Shown in pieces: positions 10,416 through 17,888 of a DNA stretch of 64,000 nt. This DNA is from Centrapalus pauciflorus. Lineage: Eukaryota > Streptophyta > Magnoliopsida > Asterales > Asteraceae. The position numbers and the translations under genes are program-made. The DNA lies in contig JAANYP010004422.1 of the NCBI GenBank assembly GCA_020465985.1, forward strand, positions 1 through 64,000. The letters are read 5' to 3'. The number at the start of each line of letters is the position of its first letter. The stretch's first letter is position 1. The notes under the pieces are model-generated. The model worked only from the letters and a program-made list of their open reading frames with translations. It did not search any database and was not told where the DNA came from.

Positions 10416-10890
10416 ATTTTAGATCAAATTGAGGGGTTTTTGGGAAGAACATGAAGAACACTTGAATCCAAATCAGTTGAAATCCACCGTGAGGCTCTGA
10501 TACCAATTGTTGTGATCGTTTTCCCATAATAGTCAGCACACGTGAAGGATTTCAGCAATATTCAATCCCAAAAAGAATATAAAATATTCAATGATTGCAA
10601 GAATAAAGATGAATGAAACGTCAGAGAGAATGTGGAAAAAGGGGCAGTTGCTCAGTTCTTAGAATGACCGTGTGTGTGGGAAACCCAAGGTGGGGTTTCC
10701 CCTAAAATCATTTAATTGAAGTATCCAAGGATTACAATTTAGCCCCCTCAACTTTTATCAAAAGAAATAGAAGTAAATAAAAGACTATAAATAAATTACA
10801 AGGAATTAAACCAAAATACTTATTACAACATAAAGTCACAAGATCGAAATTTAATATCTAACAAAGTCGTGTTCTACATATTTTTGTCAA
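10416..10890 (-). other. Remnant of a further minus-strand LTR element (leader, PBS, LTR part)
   Basis: Next to the CpB LTR lies leader-like sequence and, at 10493-10505, a minus-strand TGGTATCAGAGCC primer-binding site. It is preceded (minus strand) by ...CGATCACAACA, which fits an LTR end. The LTR body would run right from about 10509; its far end cannot be fixed because no second copy is in the window. CpB apparently inserted into this leader. No coding sequence is visible. Confidence 0.5.
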
Positions 10891-11074
10891 AATTAGGGTG
10901 TTTAATATGAAATTAGCCAAAAACACATCACAAAAAGTGTTTCTGTGTGTAAAACGCACCTCCGATATCAATTTGAGGTTAATTCATTAATTATAGTTGA
11001 AAAGGTTTGAATCTGATCTTGTTTTTGTTGAAAAAATGATAAAACTTGGGCAAAATTAAGTTCATAGTGTCAAT

Positions 11075-11512
11075 CGAGTTTTACAAAGAAGTCAATCGAG
11101 TTTGATGAAATATTTATTCGTGTTTTTTTACGTTTCAATCGAGTTTCATATAGCTTTGATCGAGTTTCATCATGTATTGACCGAGTTTGATCCCTTGTCT
11201 TTCGAGTTTGATCAAGTTGCCTTCGAGTTTCTATATGTTTCATTCGAGTTTGATGAACTTATCACCCGAGAAAACATAAGTATCAATCGAGTTTCATAAG
11301 GAATCATCCGCGTTTAGTATCTAATCATTCGAGTTTGATTCTTTCATCAATCGAGTTTGATACTTCAAAATTCGAGTTTGATTCTTTATAGTTCGAGTTT
11401 CATCTTTCTTTGATTGAGTTTCAACCTTAATAATCCGAGTTTGATCGCTCTTCATCCGAGTTTGATCATTACATATTCGAGTTTCATTCATATTGCATCC
11501 GAGTTTGATCAT
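11075..11512 (+). repeat. 21-bp-phased array, core TCGAGTTTGATC (about 21 units)
   Basis: CGAGTTT cores fall at 11075, 11097, 11119, 11140, 11161, 11182, 11203, 11224, 11245, 11267, 11288, 11309, 11330, 11352, 11373, 11394, 11415, 11436, 11457, 11478 and 11500, a 21-22 bp step each time. Only about 12 bp per unit is conserved; the other 9 or so bases differ between units. It lies in the leader of SvC, before the gag remnant. A reverse-complement counterpart lies at 43390-44080. Confidence 0.95.
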
Positions 11513-11889
11513 TGGGCACTATATGACCTTGTTGCTTCAACTGGCCATAACTTTTGACTGGAACATCGTTAAAAGGCCTACCATACGTCAAATCGAAGCT
11601 TGAACAGAGATCTACGATTTCTTTACTAGGGAAAGCTGGTTTAGTATTTCGAGGGCTAATTCAACTCCGTAAAAAAGTTATAGGCGTTTTTCTACAGAAA
11701 AGCTGAAATTTCAACATTAAAAAGTCAATTTAGAGCTGATTTTTAACAAGTTCCATCTTTCAGAGCGTCAATCAGTAAATTTCTCAATTTTCAATAAAAG
11801 ATCTTGAAAGATTCAATTTCAAGCAATTCAATATGGCATATTAACATTTTTCAAAGTCTTAGCTGATTGAAAAACTTACTGAATCTAAA
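11513..11889 (+). other. SvC leader / gag N-terminus gap
   Basis: Between array and gag remnant. No ORF, and no match to the SvE gag start (MSKDALAMGSES), so the N-terminal half of gag has been deleted or has diverged beyond recognition. A/T-rich; nothing else recognised. Confidence 0.5.
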
Positions 11890-13010
11890 ATGATTCGTAC
11901 GAACAATTATGACATTCGTATTCAGATAAATACAAATAAAGCTTTGGGTTTACCTGATGTATTATTACTGAAGGAAGAAATTTTGAGCTTAAAAGACGAA
12001 CAAAATTTTGAGAAGTGTGCTCTTAATTTGAAAATATCTAAGTTAAATAAAGAACTTGATGAGTTGAAACGAGAGAATCTTCATACTACAACTAATATAA
12101 AATATCTTTTGCCTGAAAGATCTTACCTGTATAAGAAAGTTAAAGATCATGAGGAAACGCTTTCCAAGATAAATCATACTGATCAAAGTTGTGTTTTGAA
12201 CAAATCTGAAGAATTTTTTGCTCTTGAAAAAGAGTTATCTTTAACTAAAAATTCTCTTGAGAAAGAAAGGCAAGAGTTCTTACTGAAAGAACAAGATTTT
12301 AAAACAAAATCTAAGTTGTTTGAAGATGAAAGAAAGGTGTTCTTAATTAAAGAACAATCTTTTAAAACTGATTACTTATCATTTGATAATGACAGAAACT
12401 CTTATTTGGTCATTATCAAAGGATTAGAAGATCAAATATCTCATCTTACTAAACAATTTAATGATTCTCTTTCTTCAAAAGAATCAGAGGTTGATATTCC
12501 TTCAGTCTGTTTAGAACCTAAAGTTGATCACTATGATTTATTTTACGAAAGTGAAAAGAATCTAACTGAAACTCCTAATCTAGATTCACCTTCAGATCTT
12601 AAACTTAAGTATCTGTTAAAGATACACAGAGGCAAAGATAAAGTTGTTAAACAACTTCCGGTAAAGATTTACACAGGTGAATCTTCAAAGTCAAATTTTC
12701 CTAAAGTTTCTGGAAATACTGGTCATTCTTCACAGAAAATAATTTCACAGAAAAACACCAAGTATTACCAGAAACAGGCTAGAACCAACAGTTATTCAAG
12801 AAGAAGGGTTCTAAAAAATCTGATCGTTCAAGTTTCTTTAGAAATTCAGATATTCAATTTTCTAATACTCATAGAAATTTATTTTCTACTTTTAAGAGAG
12901 AGGTTGAAAGGTATGATCTGCACTAGGTAGCTAAACCAAAGTACCAGTGGGTACCAAAACCCGTGTTGAAATTGATTCCCAAAAGTGCTAACAAGTCTGG
13001 ATCCTAATCT
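11890..13010 (+). pseudogene. gag: SvC gag C-terminal coiled-coil region
   Basis: An open frame of 346 codons (11890-12930) rich in Glu, Lys and Leu with heptad-like spacing (residues about 20-200), typical of the long coiled-coil gag C-terminus of Sirevirus-type copia elements. The frame shifts near 12805. A shifted frame continues through a stop near 12930 to the WVPKPVLKLIPKSANKSG segment (about 12945-13005), a Lys/Pro tail seen before the protease in this lineage. No zinc knuckle or capsid part is present here. The ATG at 11890 is only the first in the open frame, not a real start. Confidence 0.7.
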
Positions 13011-13049
13011 GTTTTGATACCAAAGACATCTTGACTTTTGCAGGTCAGA

Positions 13050-13312
13050 GGCTTCCAGGTCATTACAAACTGGAACCCGTTCTTAAATTCAATAGGTTTC
13101 TAACACATCAATATAGAACCAGGGTTTCATATGCAAAAGGTTTCTACTCACATCAGATAGAACCAATTTTGGCTTTTAGTCATAACAGACTAGAGCCCGT
13201 CTTTCAATGCAACAATGGCTTCTAGTTAATCTAGCTAAGGGCTTTCAATTATTTTAAACTGAAACCCAAGCCTCCGCGACAAATGGCTTCTAATCACTTC
13301 CGATTAGAACCC
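13050..13312 (+). repeat. Array of 5-7 imperfect hairpins with changing stems
   Basis: Successive units read GGCTTCCAG...CTGGAACCC (13050-13078), GGTTTCTA...TATAGAACC (13095-13120), GGTTTCTA...ATAGAACC (13139-13164), GGCTTTTAGTC...GACTAGAGCCC (13171-13198), a weak one near 13217-13241, GGGCTTTCA...CTGAAACCC (about 13238-13266) and GGCTTCTAATC...GATTAGAACCC (13285-13312). The outer arms stay GGYTT/AACC while the inner stem bases vary, yet remain mostly complementary. It also encodes a degenerate peptide word (HYKLEPV, HNRLEPV, HFRLEPE). Confidence 0.7.
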
Positions 13313-13369
13313 GAGTCTGAAAGACAAATGTTGCTGGAATTCCTACCCTGAATTCAACTCCGTGCTGAT

Positions 13370-13640
13370 TTGTAATAGAGGGAGTTTTATTTTTATAAAA
13401 AAAATTTTCTCTTAATTAATTTCTATGAATTGACTAACTGTTTGTAAAGCTTAGATGGGTATAAATTTCTATAAATTTTGGTTTGCTCCTTGGGTAGGTC
13501 TTCCGGTTCATAGAAATTTTTTGTAATAGAGGGAGTTTTATTTGGTTTGCTCCTTGGGTAGGTCTTCCGATTCATAGAAATTATTTTTCTCTTAATTAAT
13601 TTCTTAATTAATTTCTATGAATTGACTAATTGTTTGACTA
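13370..13640 (+). repeat. Shuffled local direct repeats
   Basis: Three words occur twice in rearranged order: TGTAATAGAGGGAGTTTTAT (about 13370 and 13522), TTTGCTCCTTGGGTAGGTCTT (about 13482 and 13547) and TTAATTTCTATGAATTGACT (about 13417 and 13610). AT-rich, non-coding, with a purine tract (AGAGGGAG). It looks like local slippage or repair-associated duplication. Confidence 0.75.
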
Positions 13641-14587
13641 GCAGAGGTAAAATGTAAATGACATGGGTATATTTACAGGAGATGGTGGGTCTATAAAGCT
13701 TACTGAATTTATTTCTGAAAACTGAGCCGGAGGGAGCTTAGTTGAAAAATGCTGAGAGCTGAGAGTTGAGAACGAATTTGAAGAAAAGAAAATCCTATCT
13801 ACACTGTGTCTGCTGGGTAAACCTCATAATCTATCAAGTCCTAGGTGACCTGATATTGAAAAAGACGTCATGAACCTAGTGACGCATGCACTTAACCCTA
13901 CCAACCACTCAGTTATCTCTCAAAAGAATTTTGTTTCAATAATCACGGAGAAATAACACATTTTTGTCGATATATTAGTTGGATATTATTGATATTGAAA
14001 CAAGGAAGACATTTGCTCAAGTCTCCGAATTCATTTGATGCACATTGTGTCTAGAGCTGATTATATACACTTTTATGACACATCGAGTCTGACGATCTGT
14101 GTGACTATAAACTGCTAGTCCAAAGTGACTAAGCCAGAACAAATAAGAATGATTCTTTCATGATAAAGGATTTCATGATGACTATTTGGAAATCCTACCA
14201 GTGTTAATATCACTCCAACGCTGAACGTAGGTCACATAGATTATGTCTATTATGCAAACAGGAATCCTTTGTGGACCCGGACTCGTTATTTTACAAATGA
14301 ATTTGTTTCATTTTCCCCAAAGTTGAGAAGCTTTGTTTATTTTGAAAGAATATTCATTTGAGAGGGAGTGAGATATACTTGTTTAGATTAAGGGGAGTGG
14401 ATATCAGTTTGAGGAGGAGAAAGTAAATTTGTAAGATTTTTTTGTATTGTAATTGTCATTATACTTTGATGTTGTATTTCTACTACTGTAACTTCACTGC
14501 ATCTACGTCTCTGTAGATTTTACATGATGTTCATATATTTTATAATCATCATGAGGGGGAGAAAAGCTATATTTTCAGAGATATCTG
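13641..14587 (+). other. SvC 3' non-coding region with several polypurine tracts
   Basis: No convincing ORF. Purine tracts near 14360 (GAGAGGGAGTGAG), 14390 (AAGGGGAGTGG), 14411 (GAGGAGGAGAAAG) and 14551 (GAGGGGGAGAAAAG) resemble the repeated polypurine tracts of Sireviruses, so this is probably the region between pol and the 3' LTR. The last tract is about 25 bp before the miniD insertion. Confidence 0.5.
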
Positions 14588-14888
14588 TGTTAAAATCAAT
14601 TTTAGTTGATGAATTAAATATGTCTAGGGGGTGTTTTGTAATTAATGCATAGTTGACTTTTGGATATAAATAGTATTTTTCTCTTTGTAAATGTACGAAT
14701 CTGAAATAGTAATTGGACGGAGCTGACATTGTGATTGCACGGATTATCACAGAAGATTAGGAATACAATGTACTCTATTGTTCATCATCTCTGTAATCAT
14801 CTTTTAGTGCAAATCAATCATTCGATTAATGTTTCTTGTCTTTGTAATTGTTTGTCTTGAATGTTTGATTGATTAATCTGGAATATCA
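14588..14888 (+). repeat. miniD 5' LTR
   Basis: TGTTAAAATCAATTTTAG start, ...GGAATATCA end. Contains ATATAAATAG as a TATA box near 14665. The next bases (TTTTATAATG) are not a tRNA-Met primer site. Confidence 0.9.
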
Positions 14889-14936
14889 TTTTATAATGAG
14901 TATATCTTTGCTAATGAGTCACAAAGACAACATAGA

Positions 14937-15884
14937 TTGAGGCGTGAAGCTCAGAAGATTGTTCAGAAAGAAATCAGAGATATGTTGACACTACTGATTG
15001 AAGATGAAATAAGTAAGAAGAAGGAAAAAGTGTTGAATTTATCTGCAAAGCAATCAGCTGATTATATCAAAAAGAGGAACAACCTTCCTTATCTTGAAGA
15101 TCACCTGGAAAAGAAAATATTTTGTAAGAAGCTAGCTCCGTGCACATTTTTTAAGTTTTTCAGAGTTCTGGAGCCTAATATGCTAAATTTAGCAAATTAT
15201 GCTAGCTTCTTGCAAAATAAAGCTCAGCCGGCGGATAAGGTCAGAAGTGAGTTCACGATTGTTGACCTAGTAAAGATTGAGAAGCATCGTTTTGTTAAGA
15301 TCTTTTAGCCTACCTTTACCGTGACCAGAGCTGATGGAAATGCCTATACATTCACCGAGGCTGATATGTTTGGAATGCATTTGGTCGACATTGAAGATCT
15401 ATTTGATGAGCTATGTAGAAATAAGAGAAATGAGCAATGTAGATTTGCACTAAAGACTCTTTTTCACTTCATGCACAACAAATTGGTGCTTATGTCTGTG
15501 CAAGATCTACAGATTGGTGTAGAAAGAGGGATGAGAAAGATTAACATCACTGCGCCAAACCGTTTCATCAAATTTATGGAAAATCTGAAAGAATTCCAAG
15601 TTGTCATGGCCAAGCATCCTGTAATAATCTACAAAGATAAAGATCAAAAGCTAAGGGCTTTGCAGAGCATTGAATTGAATAAGTTCTGTGATGGAACATT
15701 GCAAAAGGTGATGAAAGGCTTTAAAGGGAAGTTAGCAGCTGACAATAAAAGAAAGACAAAGAAGAGAGCACTGAGTGTTAATGACAAAAAGCTAATTGTT
15801 GAATTCATATCAAAGATAAATTGGAGACCGTCAAACAGAAAAAGTATCAGACGTGTTGAGATGAAGTTGGGATTATCAACCTGA
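14937..15884 (+). pseudogene. miniD accessory-ORF C-terminal part (one in-frame stop)
   Basis: A continuous frame of about 316 codons with one TAG at 15306-15308. The first 123 codons are Lys/Glu-rich. The second part has the segment RADGNAYTFTEADMFGMHL followed by DIEDLF, then QDLQIGVERG and KFCDGTLQKVM, a pattern I recall from an uncharacterised ORF family that travels with plant retrotransposons. A related version is at 44924-46525, and the CpF accessory ORF ends with a similar YRIRFANGSG segment. The frame is open upstream into the LTR, so its true start is missing. Function unknown; no catalytic motif or membrane segment is visible. Confidence 0.7.
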
Positions 15885-15903
15885 AGACTAATTACAATTC
15901 ATC

Positions 15904-15915
15904 AAAGGGGGAGAA
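15904..15915 (+). promoter_or_regulatory. miniD polypurine tract
   Basis: AAAGGGGGAGAA immediately before the 3' LTR start TGTTAGAATC. Confidence 0.85.
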
Positions 15916-16216
15916 TGTTAGAATCAATTTTAGTTGATGAATTTAATATGTCTAGGGTGTCTTTTGTAATTAATGCATAGTTGACATTTGGATATAAATA
16001 GTATTTTTCTCTTTGTAAATGTACGAATCTAAAATAGTAATTGTACGGAGCTGACATTGTGATTGCACGGATTCTCACAGAAGATTATGGCTACAGTGTA
16101 CTCTATTGTTCATCATCTCTGTAATCATCTTTTAGTGCAAGTCAATCATTCGGTTAGTGTTTCTTGTCTTTGTAATTGTTCGTATTGAATGTTTGATTGA
16201 TTAATCTGGAATATCA
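15916..16216 (+). repeat. miniD 3' LTR
   Basis: 301 bp, same ends as the left LTR. Followed by ATCTA, the near-match to the left flank ATCTG. Confidence 0.9.
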
Positions 16217-16801
16217 ATCTACTTAAGTAGTTTGAAGACAATTGCAACAACAGTTCAATACAGTTGAGAAAACTGCAAAATATATAAAGATGAAAAACGA
16301 TAAGTTGTATTTGTTTGATCAAGGGAGAGAATTGAAAACTGTTCGTGATTCAATGGGGAGAGATTGATCATAAGAAAAGAGAAGATCAGAGAACAAGAGA
16401 TTTGAAGATCAAAGAGAGACAAAGAGAAGAAATATCTATTTGAAGACTTAGAGATCAAAGAGAAGAAAAGAGAAAAGAATTGAAGTTCTTGATCTGAACT
16501 TTAATTGAAAATTGCTTTCATCTCTAATGGGGAGATTGTTGGGTACAAGTATTAATAGAGATGATAACAATTATATTCTATAAGTTCAGGGGTTTTATTG
16601 TAAATACTTAATACTTTGTATTTTGTATAAATAGGTAATGTATGTTGTTGAATACGGTTACACGAATCTGAGATAGATAACACATACTGATTGTGTAGAG
16701 TGTTGTGGAAGAAAGCTTTCAAGAAACTTTCCATGTAATATTCTTTCTTTCTCTTAATACAAGCATTCGACTTATTGTGTTGATGATTGTTGTTCATATC
16801 A
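16217..16801 (+). repeat. SvC 3' purine-rich segment and LTR (16537-16801)
   Basis: 16217-16536 is Ga-rich non-coding sequence ending AATGGGGAGAT, a typical polypurine tract. TGTTGGGTACAAG at 16537 then starts a 265-bp LTR-like unit ending TTCATATCA at 16801. It contains TGTATAAATAGG as a TATA box near 16623, and an ACGAATCTGA word shared with the miniD LTRs, so the LTRs are related. No second copy flanks it, so the boundaries rest on terminal motifs. It cuts the accessory ORF of SvE that continues at 16802. Confidence 0.6.
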
Positions 16802-16885
16802 TATGATTGTGTTTAATGTTAAATGAATTGTATGAAATCTAAATTCACAAAATCTGATTTTGAACAACTTCCCTTTACTGAACAT
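16802..16885 (-). pseudogene. SvE accessory ORF, first 28 codons, cut by SvC LTR
   Basis: Minus-strand ATG at 16885-16883, MFSKGKLFKIRFCEF and onward, open until the SvC LTR edge. It follows a TTTGCAG acceptor by three bases and lies downstream of the four polypurine tracts, the place where CpF carries its accessory ORF. Too short to assign a family. The same arrangement is at 25003-25086. Confidence 0.4.
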
Positions 16886-16888
16886 GAT

Positions 16889-17205
16889 CTGCAAACCACA
16901 TTTTGAACATTAACAATCCACTTTTCAGTAGGGTAAAAACTCGAAAAAAAAAATCAAAATATAAATCCAAATTAAATGTCGTATGTTGTGTTCTAAGTCT
17001 TGAAATTTGATTTTCAATCTTAGATGAACATTATACGCATACCCATACTTTCAATTTCAGATTTGATTAACAAACAAGCAATATCCCATTTACACACACC
17101 GACACACACTAATGAACACACAGTAGCACATATAAGAACTTAAAACTCGAATAAAGAACATTAAAAAAATATAAAACAGTAACAAAAATCATAACAGAAA
17201 CTTAC
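16889..17205 (-). other. Putative intron before the SvE accessory ORF
   Basis: On the minus strand a CATTGTAAGTTTCTG donor begins at 17205 and a GGTTTGCAG acceptor ends at 16889 (317 nt, T-rich). The ATG of the accessory ORF is three bases past the acceptor. It may be a spliced leader for a subgenomic mRNA; this is inference from motifs only. Duplicate at 25090-25406. Confidence 0.35.
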
Positions 17206-17888
17206 AATGATTCTGGAATCTTGGATTTACTGACGCTTTAGTGTGTTTAGGTGATTGAAAATTGAGAGAACAGAGGAAGAAGAAGTAAAGTGGTCGGATA
17301 TTCGAAAAATATGAGTTTGAATTTCAAAATTCGAACTTATACTCCTTTTATTTTTGAAATTTTAAGCCCGACCCATTTTAAATTTTACCCCATTCTCTCC
17401 TTTTAACCGTTTAAGACCAATTAAAAAAATTGACACACCAAAAAATCAACAAACATAACAAAACACAGACAACAAAAAAATATTTAACAACGATAAAAAA
17501 GTTTGAACAACACAAAGATAAAATGAAGTAAAAAAATTTTAAATAAAAAAATAACCAAAATAAATATTGCTCCCCCTTGAATTTTGCATTTATGCTCCCC
17601 CTCAGATTAATATCATCTGTTAAGCTTGCTCCCCCTGCAATCATTCTGATAAAAAATTATTAGATATACAAATATCAGATAAAAATATTTTTTTGCTCCC
17701 CCTGCACATGACAATCCGATACTGTTAAATATCAGGAAAAAAATAAAAAACATTTAAATCACATGAGATTAACAAAAATTAAATCAAGTAAAACATTGTA
17801 AAATTAAAATTTTATTTTTTAGCAACTGAATGTTTAAATCTACCGATTCAACATACCCAATTTGTATACCAAAAAGTTAAAGTGTTTT
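17206..17888 (-). other. SvE 3' untranslated region with four polypurine tracts (17570-17703)
   Basis: On the minus strand GGGGGAGCA-type tracts occur four times: about 17703-17695, 17636-17628, 17602-17594 and 17576-17569. Clustered polypurine tracts are a described Sirevirus hallmark. The rest is AT-rich non-coding DNA; a CT-rich leader-like stretch (minus strand) lies near 17250-17290. Short minus-strand ORFs here (17411-17644) have no family resemblance. Duplicate at 25407-26089. Confidence 0.75.

Larger units (their letters stand above)
14588..16216 (+). mobile_element. miniD: 1.6-kb mini-LTR retroelement carrying only part of an accessory ORF
   Basis: Two 301-bp direct repeats (14588-14888 and 15916-16216, TGTTA...ATATCA) flank 1027 bp. 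The interior has one ORF with a single stop and a polypurine tract, but no gag or pol and no primer-binding site after the left LTR. Flanking 5-mers are ATCTG (14583-14587) and ATCTA (16217-16221), a near-perfect target duplication. I count about 17 substitutions between the LTRs (about 5-6%). Best read as a deletion derivative of a Sirevirus-like element that kept the LTRs, the end of the accessory ORF and the polypurine tract. A second copy is at 22789-24417. Confidence 0.85.
10900..16801 (+). mobile_element. SvC: plus-strand Sirevirus-like copia derivative, pol lost
   Basis: Plus-strand order: leader with a 21-bp array (11075-11512), gag C-terminal part (11890-13010), hairpin array (13050-13312), non-coding 3' region with purine tracts, the nested miniD element (14588-16216), a purine-rich 3' segment ending GGGGAGAT, and an LTR (16537-16801). 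The leader resembles that of SvE (the stretch before the array reads CGATATCAATTTG here, CGATTTCAATTTG in SvE), so the two are related. Protease, integrase and RT are absent. No 5' LTR was found, so the left limit is approximate. Confidence 0.5.

Noticed and set aside
11102..11299. 65-codon ORF with a heptad pattern (EFDQVAF-type) across the array
   Set aside because: Any stop-free 21-bp unit gives an open heptad on some frame; the opposite strand is open too (QTRxxK). The start and end are arbitrary and unrelated to known gag.
11075..11512. CRISPR array (regular core plus variable spacer)
   Set aside because: The unit is 21 bp with a 12-bp core and ~9-bp spacers, far too short for CRISPR, there are no cas genes, and the surroundings are plant retrotransposons.
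13031..13225. 64-codon ORF with repeated LEPV peptides
   Set aside because: It is a by-product of the hairpin array and stops inside it; no start context and no family resemblance.
16255..16458. Minus-strand 67-codon ORF rich in Ser/Phe/Leu
   Set aside because: It is the complement of a GA-rich polypurine region; low complexity, no domain.
17411..17644. Minus-strand 77-codon hydrophobic ORF, possible membrane protein
   Set aside because: It spans the polypurine tracts and AT-rich DNA of SvE; the hydrophobic stretch comes from T-rich sequence.
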